A DNA stretch of 6,742 nucleotides from Methanobrevibacter_A sp964431035 (GTDB taxonomy: Archaea > Methanobacteriota > Methanobacteria > Methanobacteriales > Methanobacteriaceae): the NCBI GenBank assembly GCA_964431035.1, contig CAYSIF010000067.1, positions 1 to 6,742 on the forward strand, in the 5' to 3' direction. The translations under genes were made by a program, and so were the position numbers. The notes beneath the pieces are model-generated. The model worked only from the letters and a program-made list of their open reading frames with translations. It had not been told where the DNA came from and ran no database searches. Below are positions 1 to 6,182 of this stretch, piece by piece (positions within the stretch are counted from its first letter, which is position 1; every line of letters starts with the position of its first letter).

Positions 1-2306
1 GCTTCTTCAATGTGTTCCATTATTCCTGCAATGAATACATCTTCACCATCGCATAATACATCCACATCTAATTCTACTGCATCTTCTAGGAATTTATCTA
101 CAAGTATTGGGTGTTCTGATGATACTTTAACTGCTTCTTGCATGTATTCTTCTAATTCATTATCATCATAAACTATTTCCATTGCTCGACCTCCAATTAC
201 ATAGGAAGGTCTTACAAGTACTGGGAATCCTATTCTATGAGCTGCCTCTTTAGCTTCTTCAAATGAGTTAGCAAGTCCATAGTCTGCTTGATGGATGTTT
301 AGTTTATTTAATACTTCTGTGAATCGTTTACGATCTTCTGCTTTATCTATACTTTCATAAGGAGTTCCTAATATTTTAACTCCTGCATTTGCTAGTGGTA
401 CTGCTAAGTTTATACTTGTTTGTCCACCAAATTGTACTATGACTCCATCTGGTTTTTCTTTTTCAATAACTCCCATTACATCTTCAAATGTTAATGGTTC
501 GAAAAATAGTTTGTCAGATATGTCATAATCTGTACTTACTGTTTCAGGGTTATTGTTTATTAATAATGTTTCTATACCTTTGTCTTTTAATGCTAATGAG
601 GAGTGTACACAGCAGTAGTCGAATTCTATTCCTTGACCTATTCTTATTGGTCCTGCACCAATAATCATTATTTTTTGTTTGTCATCTTCAAGTAATTCGT
701 TTCCTTCATCATAACTACTGTAGTAATATGGTGTTTTTGCAGCAAATTCTGCTGCACATGTGTCTACCATTTTATAGTTTGATTTAATATTTGTTTGGTT
801 TGCTATGTTTTCTATGAATTTTTCATCTTCATCAATTAATTTTGCAAGAGTGTAATTGGAGAATCCTAATTGTTTTGCTTTTTTGAATTTTTCTGGGCCT
901 TGTATGTTTTCTTTGGTTACTGTTTTTTCAAAGTCTACAATGTTTTTTATTTTATCTAAGAAGAATGTGTCTATTTTTGTTAGTTTAAATAATTCTTCAA
1001 CTGACATTCCATCTTTTAGTGCAGTGTAAATTTGGAAGAATCTTTGGTCTGTTGGGTTTATGAGATCATCTTCTGTGTATTCGCATTCTTCAAACCCATG
1101 TATTCCAATATCTAATGATCTTAAAGCTTTTTGTATTGCTTCTTCAAATGTTCTTCCTATGGCCATTACTTCCCCTGTTGCTTTCATTTGAACTCCTATT
1201 TTTCTGTCTATTCCTTTGAATTTGTCAAATGGCCATCTTGGTATTTTTACAACGACATAATCGATTGTTGGTTCGAATGATGCTGGTGTTTCTTTGGTTA
1301 TATCATTTTGTATTTCATCAAGTGTTAGTCCTAATGCTACTTTTGAGGATATTTTAGCTATTGGGTAACCTGTAGCTTTTGATGCTAGAGCACTGCTTCT
1401 ACTTACTCTTGGGTTAACTTCGATTACCTTGTATTCATTGGTTTCAGGGTTTACTGCGAATTGTATGTTACATCCACCTTGTATTCCAAGTGCTCTTATA
1501 ATTTTTATTGATGCATCTCTTAGTCTTTGTGATACTATATCGTTTAGGTTTTGTATTGGTGCTACAACAACACTATCTCCAGTGTGTATTCCCATTGGAT
1601 CTATGTTTTCCATTGTACATACGATTATACAGGTGTCGTTTTTATCACGCATTACCTCGTATTCGAATTCTTTCCAACCGAGTACTGATTCATCTATTAG
1701 TACTTGGTTGATGAAACTCATATCTAATCCATGTGTTGCAATTTCAATTAGTTCTTTTTCGTTTGTAGCTATTCCTCCACCTGTTCCTCCTAAGGTGAAT
1801 GCTGGTCTTACTATTACTGGGTATCCTATGTCTTTAACTGCTTCTAGTGCTTCGTCTATGGATTCTACTGCTTGGCATCTAGGTATTGGTTCATTTAATC
1901 TTTTCATAAATGATCCGAATAGGTCTCTATCTTCTACGTCTTTTATTGTTTGAACATCGGATCCTAATATTTTTACATTATCTAAGATTCCTAAATCTGC
2001 TAGTCCGGTTGTTATGTTTAATCCTGTTTGTCCACCCATTGTTGGTAGGATAGCATTTATTTTTTCTTTTTCTATTATTTTAGCTACTAGTTCTGGAGTT
2101 AATGGTTCTGTGTATATTGTGTCTGCCATATCTAGGTCTGTTTGTATTGTTGCAGGATTACTATTAACTAAAACAGTTTCTATTCCCTCTTCTTTTATTG
2201 ATTTACATGCTTGTGAACCAGAATAATCGAATTCAGCCGCTTGACCTATTTGTATCGGACCTGAACCAATTATTAAAACTTTTTTTATATCTTTATCAAT
2301 AGGCAT
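1..2306 (-). CDS. carB: Carbamoyl phosphate synthetase large subunit CarB, partial (C-terminus beyond left edge)
   Basis: Synthase subunit of carbamoyl phosphate synthetase. It uses ammonia delivered by CarA, bicarbonate and two ATP to make carbamoyl phosphate for pyrimidine and arginine synthesis in the cytoplasm. I translated 768 codons without a stop. The N-terminus has a pre-ATP-grasp segment (VLIIGSGPIQIGQAAEFDYS, about residues 10-29), followed by the first ATP-grasp domain with RPAFTLGGTGGG from Arg167. A helical middle region follows, then the second-half repeat (KIMIIGAGPIRIGQGIEFDY, near residue 540) and the second ATP-grasp domain with RPSYVIGG from Arg699. The window ends inside that domain at CDGEDVFIAGIMEHIEE. 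Family members are about 1,060-1,080 residues, so roughly 300 are missing, including the allosteric domain. Both halves lie in one frame, unlike the split carB of some methanogens. The ATG at 2306 has a GAGG site 8 nt upstream. It lies downstream of carA, probably in one operon. Confidence 0.97.
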   Translation of the reverse strand, partial: MPIDKDIKKVLIIGSGPIQIGQAAEFDYSGSQACKSIKEEGIETVLVNSNPATIQTDLDMADTIYTEPLTPELVAKIIEKEKINAILPTMGGQTGLNITTGLADLGILDNVKILGSDVQTIKDVEDRDLFGSFMKRLNEPIPRCQAVESIDEALEAVKDIGYPVIVRPAFTLGGTGGGIATNEKELIEIATHGLDMSFINQVLIDESVLGWKEFEYEVMRDKNDTCIIVCTMENIDPMGIHTGDSVVVAPIQNLNDIVSQRLRDASIKIIRALGIQGGCNIQFAVNPETNEYKVIEVNPRVSRSSALASKATGYPIAKISSKVALGLTLDEIQNDITKETPASFEPTIDYVVVKIPRWPFDKFKGIDRKIGVQMKATGEVMAIGRTFEEAIQKALRSLDIGIHGFEECEYTEDDLINPTDQRFFQIYTALKDGMSVEELFKLTKIDTFFLDKIKNIVDFEKTVTKENIQGPEKFKKAKQLGFSNYTLAKLIDEDEKFIENIANQTNIKSNYKMVDTCAAEFAAKTPYYYSSYDEGNELLEDDKQKIMIIGAGPIRIGQGIEFDYCCVHSSLALKDKGIETLLINNNPETVSTDYDISDKLFFEPLTFEDVMGVIEKEKPDGVIVQFGGQTSINLAVPLANAGVKILGTPYESIDKAEDRKRFTEVLNKLNIHQADYGLANSFEEAKEAAHRIGFPVLVRPSYVIGGRAMEIVYDDNELEEYMQEAVKVSSEHPILVDKFLEDAVELDVDVLCDGEDVFIAGIMEHIEE

Positions 2307-2423
2307 TTTTTAATCCTCAAATTAGTATTATATATTAGAATAATTTTTTAAAATTTTTATAAAATTGAAATTATGATATTTTTTTAAAATATGTGATTAA
2401 TTTAGTTTCTTTATTTTTTTAGT
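2307..2423 (-). promoter_or_regulatory. carA-carB intergenic gap with carB ribosome site and possible internal promoter
   Basis: This 117-nt AT-rich spacer separates the carA stop from the carB start. On the minus strand, GAGG at 2318-2315 is the carB Shine-Dalgarno site, 8 nt before the ATG. A TATA-like stretch (TTTTATAAAAATT, around 2355-2367) lies at a distance that would give a leader of about 30 nt including that site, so carB could have its own promoter. No T-run terminator is visible on the minus strand just after carA, which favours read-through from carA. In DNA this AT-rich the TATA call is weak. Confidence 0.4.
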
Positions 2424-3506
2424 TTAATATGTGTTAATCATTTCTTTAAATTCATCAAATACGAATTTTGTGTCATTAGGACCAGGTCCTGCTTCTGGAT
2501 GATATTGAACTGTTTTTACTACGAGTTCTTCATGTTCAAAACCTTCAGGAGTTCCATCGTTTAAGTTTATTTGTGTTAATCTTAAAGGTGTTTCTTTTAT
2601 ATATTCCGGATCAACACAAAATCCATGATTTTGTGAGGTTATGAACACTTTTCCTGTGTTTAAGTCTTTTACTGGTTGGTTAGCTCCTCTGTGACCAAAT
2701 TTCATTTTGAATATTTTAGCACCAAATGCTTTTGCAACTACTTGTTGACCCATACATATTCCAAACACTGGTAAGTTGTTTGCTAGACTTTTTATAGTGT
2801 CTATAGTATCAACTAATCGTTCCGGATTTCCAGGACCACATGAAACCATTAAACCATCAGGGTCATAATCCATAATAACATCTTTAGGAGTGTTGTATGG
2901 GAATAATGTGACACCCATCCCATATTTTAGGAAATCTTGTATAATACTTTTTTTAACACCACAATCAATTAATGCTACATTTAATCCTAAGTCTTCACCA
3001 TAAGTTTTAATTTCATTAGTAGATACTTTTGGGACTAAGTCTAATTCTTGTATACTTGGTTGTTCTTTTGCTAAATCCAATAGTTCTTTATCACTAATAT
3101 CTTCAGTTGTTATTGCTCCTTTAAGTGAACCGAATTCTCTTATTTTTAATGTTAAGTTTCTTGTATCAATTCCACTAATACCTGGAATTTCAAATTCTTT
3201 TAAGAATTCATCTAATGTTTTAGGGGCTCCGAAACAACTTGGTTTTCTACATACTTCTCTAACAATAAATCCTTCAGTTTGTATTTTGTCAGATTGATAC
3301 CAATCTTCATCAACCCCATAATTTCCTTCTAAAGGATATGTGCTCATTAATATTTCACCTTTAAATGAGGGATCAGTTAAAGATTCTGTGTATCCTGTCA
3401 TACCTGTTGAAAATACAACTTCTCCAACATTGGTTGTTTTATAACCAAATGCTTCTCCAATTAAAATAGTTCCATCTTCTAAAGCTAATTTAGCCTTGTT
3501 ATTCAA
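2424..3506 (-). CDS. carA: Carbamoyl phosphate synthetase small subunit CarA (glutaminase)
   Basis: Glutamine-hydrolysing subunit that passes ammonia to CarB. The protein has 360 residues, close to the usual 360-385. The N-terminal CarA domain (about 1-150) carries the family signature LEDGT at 9-13 and GEVVFSTGMTGYTESLTDPS at 28-47. The C-terminal class I glutamine amidotransferase domain (about 172-358) has SCGPGNP at 222-228 and the nucleophile elbow GICMGQQ at 249-255 with Cys251. The triad is completed by His336 and Glu338 in QYHPEAGPGP, so the enzyme should be active. The start is TTG at 3506, preceded by a perfect GGTGAT site with a 5-nt spacer. The N-terminal residues align with the family start, and the next Met (residue 35) would delete conserved sequence. 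carB follows after 117 nt on the same strand. Confidence 0.97.
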   Translation of the reverse strand: MNNKAKLALEDGTILIGEAFGYKTTNVGEVVFSTGMTGYTESLTDPSFKGEILMSTYPLEGNYGVDEDWYQSDKIQTEGFIVREVCRKPSCFGAPKTLDEFLKEFEIPGISGIDTRNLTLKIREFGSLKGAITTEDISDKELLDLAKEQPSIQELDLVPKVSTNEIKTYGEDLGLNVALIDCGVKKSIIQDFLKYGMGVTLFPYNTPKDVIMDYDPDGLMVSCGPGNPERLVDTIDTIKSLANNLPVFGICMGQQVVAKAFGAKIFKMKFGHRGANQPVKDLNTGKVFITSQNHGFCVDPEYIKETPLRLTQINLNDGTPEGFEHEELVVKTVQYHPEAGPGPNDTKFVFDEFKEMINTY

Positions 3507-3511
3507 AATAA

Positions 3512-3517
3512 ATCACC
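3512..3517 (-). promoter_or_regulatory. Shine-Dalgarno site that fixes the carA TTG start
   Basis: GGTGAT on the minus strand is fully complementary to the conserved 3' end of archaeal 16S rRNA (AUCACCUCC). It ends 5 nt before the TTG codon at 3506-3504. This supports TTG initiation despite the rare start codon. Confidence 0.8.
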
Positions 3518-3583
3518 AGAAAAATTATTAATTTATTCAAAGAATTTTTCTTTTTTTATAAAAAAACTCATAATTTTATAAAA

Positions 3584-3604
3584 ATTTATGAAATTTACAT
3601 AAAT
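3584..3604. repeat. Inverted repeat ATTTATG-N7-CATAAAT, candidate operator upstream of carA
   Basis: Perfect 7-bp arms (3584-3590 and 3598-3604) are separated by 7 nt, so the half-sites are 14 bp apart. A third related half-site, CATAA, lies at 3569-3573 on the other side. The group sits just upstream of the best carA TATA candidate, where a repressor or activator could bind. The arms contain only one G/C pair each, so chance occurrence is a real possibility. Confidence 0.35.
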
Positions 3605-3694
3605 CATTAAGTATATCTATAAAACAATATTAAAATAATTAGCTATTATTTTTTTTAATATGCTAAAAAAAATTTTTTTTCAGGATATAAAAAA

Positions 3695-4060
3695 ATGAAA
3701 ACAAAAGAAGAAATTAACGAAAAATTAACTGAATTAAAAGATAAAGAAAATGGTATTGAAAATTCAGATGAACCATTAACAAACGAACTTAAAGTTATTC
3801 TTGTAGCAAGTCAACTTCAACAAAAAGTCATTAAAAGTTATATGAATAAAACAGAAAAAGAGTTAGAAAATAAATTAGAAGAAGAAAACAAGAAAATTGA
3901 ATATATTAACCAAGAATATGTTAATGCTAGTTCACAAGGAGATTTAAACCGTAAAAGAGAATTACATTCATTAGAATGGACATGTTCAATTAAAATACAT
4001 ACAATTAATTGGTTACTTGGAAATACAACTGAAATACCTGAAGAAGAATTACCATTCTAA
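3695..4060 (+). CDS. Uncharacterised 121-residue charged helical protein with acidic -EEELPF tail
   Basis: I do not recognise this family. The protein is rich in Lys, Glu and Asn. A Lys/Glu-rich N-terminal helix (about 1-20) is followed by a more hydrophobic helix (NELKVILVASQLQQKVIKSY, 30-49), a strongly charged probable coiled-coil (about 50-75), and a helix with LEWTCSIKIHTINWLLG (93-109). It ends in IPEEELPF. There is no signal peptide or membrane segment, so it should be cytoplasmic. The final EEELPF resembles the acidic-hydrophobic tail of bacterial SSB proteins (DDDIPF/DDDLPF type), which docks genome-maintenance partners; this may be coincidence. The ATG has AGGAT 8 nt upstream, and its codon use matches the neighbours. 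It is divergent from carA and tail-to-tail with the acetyltransferase gene, with only 19 nt between. It is likely a real gene; its function is unknown. Confidence 0.8.
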   Translation: MKTKEEINEKLTELKDKENGIENSDEPLTNELKVILVASQLQQKVIKSYMNKTEKELENKLEEENKKIEYINQEYVNASSQGDLNRKRELHSLEWTCSIKIHTINWLLGNTTEIPEEELPF

Positions 4061-4073
4061 AAAAAAGAAAAAA
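4059..4073 (-). terminator. T-rich terminator for the rimI-like gene
   Basis: On the minus strand, 7 nt after the acetyltransferase stop, there are six T, a C, then eight T. Such T-runs are the usual archaeal termination signal. The run overlaps the stop codon of the convergent 121-residue ORF. The plus strand has no comparable T-run here. Confidence 0.5.
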
Positions 4074-4079
4074 TATTAA

Positions 4080-4517
4080 TTATGCAGGGAATTTAAGATA
4101 CATTATATATGCATCATCCCCATTTTCATAATATTTAAACTCTTTACGATCTATAATAAAACCAAATGATTCATAAAATTTTATAGCTCTTATATTATGA
4201 GTTCTAACTTCCAATACAATCTTATTTATACCAATATTCAAATATATTGATATAACTGCCCTTAATAATGCAGACCCTATTTTTAAACCCCTATAATTTT
4301 TATCCACCGCAATAGAAACTAAATGTCCATCACATTCATTTGTTAGACTAAATATAATATAACCTACAACTTGATTATTTTCTTCAGCAACTAAAAAACC
4401 AAGCCCTAATTCATAAATTCTTAATAAAATTTCCATACTATATGGATCTGAAAAAGATAATTTTTCTATTTCATAAACCCCTTTTAAATCAGCACTTTGG
4501 AATCTGCGAACAAACAT
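4080..4517 (-). CDS. rimI: RimI/Ard1-type GNAT N-alpha-acetyltransferase
   Basis: Predicted to transfer an acetyl group from acetyl-CoA to the N-terminal amine of proteins. Archaeal members of this family (Ard1/NAT type) have broader targets than bacterial RimI, which acts on ribosomal protein S18. The 145-residue length is typical of a single GNAT domain. The N-terminal motif C region has VRRFQSADLKGVYEIEKLSF (3-22). Motif A gives VSIAVDKNYRGLKIGSALL (67-85) with the acetyl-CoA pyrophosphate loop R76-G-L-K-I-G-S82. Motif B gives LEVRTHNIRAIKFYESFGF (102-120) with the conserved Asn108 and Tyr115. The ATG at 4517 begins directly at the domain edge. No Shine-Dalgarno is visible, and the TATA candidate is about 33 nt upstream, suggesting a nearly leaderless mRNA. 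The RimI/Ard1 subgroup is clear; the exact substrate is not. Confidence 0.9.
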   Translation of the reverse strand: MFVRRFQSADLKGVYEIEKLSFSDPYSMEILLRIYELGLGFLVAEENNQVVGYIIFSLTNECDGHLVSIAVDKNYRGLKIGSALLRAVISIYLNIGINKIVLEVRTHNIRAIKFYESFGFIIDRKEFKYYENGDDAYIMYLKFPA

Positions 4518-4546
4518 AAATAAAAATTAATAACCCACTTTTTTTC

Positions 4547-4554
4547 TTTTATAA
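4547..4554 (-). promoter_or_regulatory. TATA-box candidate for the rimI-like gene
   Basis: TTATAAAA on the minus strand is centred about 33 nt before the ATG at 4517. With the usual distance of about 25 nt from box centre to transcript start, the leader would be only about 8 nt. This matches the lack of a ribosome site. Confidence 0.45.
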
Positions 4555-4610
4555 TTATCTTTTACTAAAAAAAATATAGTATTTATAAACAATTATTAAG
4601 TATATTTATA

Positions 4611-4618
4611 TTTATATA
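4611..4618 (+). promoter_or_regulatory. TATA box for the UPF0146-cobK unit, implying a leaderless mRNA
   Basis: TTTATATA is a close match to the archaeal TATA consensus and is centred about 28 nt before the ATG at 4643. Transcription would start within a few bases of the ATG. Only an A-run (4630-4641) lies in between, with no Shine-Dalgarno site. Confidence 0.55.
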
Positions 4619-4642
4619 ATTTATTCAATTAAAAAAAAAAAG

Positions 4643-5053
4643 ATGGGGAAAATATTAGTAAATATGTGGGAAGAAATTGGAGAATACATAATAAATAATA
4701 ATAAATTACCAATAAATGTAATTGAAGTAGGTATTGGTAAATATTACGATATTTCAGATTATTTAAGTAAAAAAGAGGGAGTGAATATTAAAAAAGTTGA
4801 TATAAATCCCTCAAGAGAAGATATTATAAAAGATGATATAAGCAAACCAAATATGAATATCTACAAAAATTGTAACCTAATATACTCTATAAGACCTCCA
4901 TATGAAATACAATCCTTTTTAATTGATTTACATAATAAACTTAAATGTGATTTAATAATAAAACCATTAACTGGTGAAACATTACATCAAAAATGTCATA
5001 TTATGAAACTTAAAAATTATAAAAAAGTTAGTTTCTATATTTCAACACATTAA
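4643..5053 (+). CDS. UPF0146 family protein, Rossmann/methyltransferase-like
   Basis: A 136-residue protein of the archaeal UPF0146 family, whose biochemical role is not established as far as I know. Visible hallmarks are VIEVGIGKYYDIS (26-38), a glycine loop after a first beta strand; KVDINPS (51-57), an acidic residue (Asp53) ending the second strand; KDDISKP (63-69); LIYSIRPPYEIQ (79-90); DLIIKPLTGE (103-112); and KLKNYKKVSFY (122-132). This order resembles a shortened class I SAM-dependent methyltransferase, but activity is inference. It is soluble, with no signal peptide. The ATG at 4643 has no ribosome site, but a TATA box at leaderless distance supports it. An alternative start at Met8 (4664, MWEEIGEYI) is possible because family members often begin near that motif. 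cobK follows after 36 nt with no terminator between. Confidence 0.88.
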   Translation: MGKILVNMWEEIGEYIINNNKLPINVIEVGIGKYYDISDYLSKKEGVNIKKVDINPSREDIIKDDISKPNMNIYKNCNLIYSIRPPYEIQSFLIDLHNKLKCDLIIKPLTGETLHQKCHIMKLKNYKKVSFYISTH

Positions 5054-5089
5054 AAAAAAAAAAAAATATTTAGGGATTTGAACATTTTT

Positions 5090-5896
5090 ATGTTAACTGA
5101 AAAACCATTAAAAATTTTAATACTAGGCGGAACCAAAGATTCAACAAATCTCATTAAATTAATAAAAGAAAATATTCCGGAATCATATATTTTAACTACA
5201 ACTACTACTGAGTATGGATCTAAATTAGCTAAGGAAAGTGGTAGTGATGATACTATTTCTAGACCATTACCTAAAAATGAGATTATTGAAATTATTAATA
5301 AAAATGATTTTAACATATTAATTGATGCAACACATCCATTTGCAACACATATTACAAAAACTGCAACTGAAATAAGTGAAGAATTAGGAATAAAATTTAT
5401 TAGATTTGAAAGACCTGGTTTTGATTTTAGTACTGTTGATTGTGAGAATATCTTTCATGTATCTAGTTTTGTAGAAGCGGGACTTATGGTTTCTAACTTA
5501 GGTCTTGAAAAAGAGAATATTCTTCATTTTGCAGGTGCGAATACTATGGAAGATGTTTTAAAGAATGTTAATACCAAGTATTTCTATCCAAGAGTTCTTA
5601 ATGTTAAATCTTCAGTTGAAAAATGTGAAGAATTAGGAATACCTAGCAATCATGTTTTATTTATGAGTGGTGTTTCTAGTAAAGAAGAGAATATTAATCT
5701 TATTAATAAATACTGTGCAAAGGCTATTATTACTAAGGAAAGTGGTGATACTGGAGGTATTTATGAAAAGATTTCTGCGGCTAATGAATTAAATATTAAA
5801 ATAATACTTGTTGATAGGCCTAAAATTGATGGTTTAAAAGAAGAGAATATTGTTAATGATTTAGATATGATAATTAATATTCTAAAAAAAATATAG
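5090..5896 (+). CDS. cobK: Precorrin-6A/cobalt-precorrin-6A reductase CobK/CbiJ
   Basis: Uses NAD(P)H to reduce a macrocycle double bond of (cobalt-)precorrin-6A in corrin ring synthesis. In an anaerobic methanogen the cobalt-first CbiJ reaction is expected, supplying corrinoid cofactors for methyltransferases. Numbered from the ATG at 5090, the protein has 268 residues, close to the usual 240-270. Motifs are the N-terminal nucleotide loop ILILGGTKDS (9-18), DATHPFATHI (79-88), RFERP (105-109), PRVL (167-170), TKESGDTGG (215-223) and VDRP (241-244), all typical of CobK. A longer version from TTG at 5078 (four more residues) is possible, but the only ribosome-site-like sequence (AGGGAT, 5072-5077) abuts that TTG, while it lies 12 nt before the ATG. 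I therefore prefer 5090. It follows the UPF0146 gene on the same strand. Confidence 0.95.
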   Translation: MLTEKPLKILILGGTKDSTNLIKLIKENIPESYILTTTTTEYGSKLAKESGSDDTISRPLPKNEIIEIINKNDFNILIDATHPFATHITKTATEISEELGIKFIRFERPGFDFSTVDCENIFHVSSFVEAGLMVSNLGLEKENILHFAGANTMEDVLKNVNTKYFYPRVLNVKSSVEKCEELGIPSNHVLFMSGVSSKEENINLINKYCAKAIITKESGDTGGIYEKISAANELNIKIILVDRPKIDGLKEENIVNDLDMIINILKKI

Positions 5897-5921
5897 TTTG
5901 AATTTTTATAGTTATTAAATT

Positions 5922-5940
5922 AAAAAAAAAGAGTTTTTTT
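5922..5940. terminator. Bidirectional A/T-run terminator between cobK and tRNA-Ser
   Basis: Nine A, then GAG, then seven T. On the plus strand the T-run (5934-5940) lies about 38 nt after the cobK stop. On the minus strand the A-run reads as nine T about 31 nt beyond the tRNA 3' end. The two arms can also pair as a weak hairpin. This fits the convergent arrangement of cobK and the tRNA. Confidence 0.5.
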
Positions 5941-5960
5941 ATATATTTAAAAAGATTGAA

Positions 5961-6044
5961 CGCCAAGACTGGGATTTGAACCCAGGCGGAGAAAACTCCA
6001 CAGGATCTCAAGTCCTGCGCCTTACCTGGCTAGGCTATCTTGGC
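5961..6044 (-). tRNA. tRNA-Ser, anticodon UGA (reads UCA)
   Basis: The 84-nt RNA folds as a complete cloverleaf on the minus strand. The acceptor stem is GCCAAGA with TCTTGGC, the D arm has GCC/GGC, and the anticodon stem is CAGGA/TCCTG around loop CTTGAGA with anticodon TGA. A long class II variable arm has stem GGAG/CTCC, and the T arm is CTGGG-TTCAAAT-CCCAG. The long variable arm, the UGA anticodon and the discriminator G73 agree on serine. The 3' CCA is not encoded (the genome reads GTTC after the stem), so it must be added by the CCA-adding enzyme. No intron is visible. It stands out as a GC-rich island in the AT-rich surroundings. Confidence 0.97.
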
Positions 6045-6067
6045 AGTGCTATTCATTTTTTTATAAG

Positions 6068-6076
6068 TTATAAAAT
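6068..6076 (-). promoter_or_regulatory. TATA-box candidate for tRNA-Ser
   Basis: ATTTTATAA on the minus strand is centred about 28 nt before the tRNA 5' end. Transcription would start near 6047, a few bases upstream of the mature tRNA. It lies inside an imperfect palindrome (arms 6052-6059 and 6072-6079, TTCATTTT/AAAATGAA). A second TATA-like sequence at about 6059-6066 is too close to the tRNA to serve. Confidence 0.45.
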
Positions 6077-6092
6077 GAAGTGTAATAATAAT

Positions 6093-6161
6093 AAAAAAAT
6101 GTGGTATTTAGAAAAAAATTAGTTAACTAAAAAAATAGTATTAAAATTTACACATTTTTTT
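6093..6161. repeat. Nested inverted repeats downstream of rps10, possible 3'-end structure
   Basis: Perfect 11-bp arms, AAAAAAATGTG (6093-6103) and CACATTTTTTT (6151-6161), enclose a 12-bp perfect palindrome TTAGTTAACTAA (6119-6130). On the minus strand the palindrome is followed by seven T (6118-6112), a plausible end for the rps10 transcript. The rest of the 138-nt gap holds the tRNA promoter and no gene. A/T content weakens the significance. Confidence 0.4.
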
Positions 6162-6182
6162 TATTTTTTTCATTCATTTTAA

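Larger units (their letters stand above)
3507..3694. promoter_or_regulatory. Divergent promoter region between carA and the 121-residue ORF
   Basis: This 188-nt, strongly AT-rich gap lies between divergent genes. For carA on the minus strand, TTTTTTTATAAAAAAA (about 3551-3566) is a TATA candidate that would place the transcript start near 3533, leaving a leader of about 27 nt that includes the GGTGAT site. For the plus-strand gene, CTATAAAAC (3617-3625) is a candidate with a leader of roughly 50 nt, and AGGAT at 3682-3686 is its ribosome site, 8 nt before the ATG. The spacing is sensible, but base composition makes chance TATA matches common. Transcript starts were not measured. Confidence 0.5.

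Noticed and set aside
1429..2226. Plus-strand open frames at 1429-1953, 1508-1711 and 2014-2226
   Set aside because: They lie opposite carB, whose minus-strand translation matches the family throughout. Their translations are Ser/Ile-rich with no recognisable motif or ribosome site.
5054..5067. Long A-run after the UPF0146 stop as a terminator
   Set aside because: Archaeal termination on the plus strand needs T-runs in the coding strand. An A-run there does not terminate, and the cobK start follows at once.
5078..5089. TTG start giving cobK four extra residues
   Set aside because: The ribosome-like AGGGAT ends directly at this TTG, leaving no spacer. The ATG at 5090 fits the family N-terminus better.
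5050..5316. Minus-strand open frame of 88 residues with hydrophobic stretches
   Set aside because: It is the antisense of the cobK start, including its GGTKDS region, and its apparent membrane-like character comes from the AT-rich complement.
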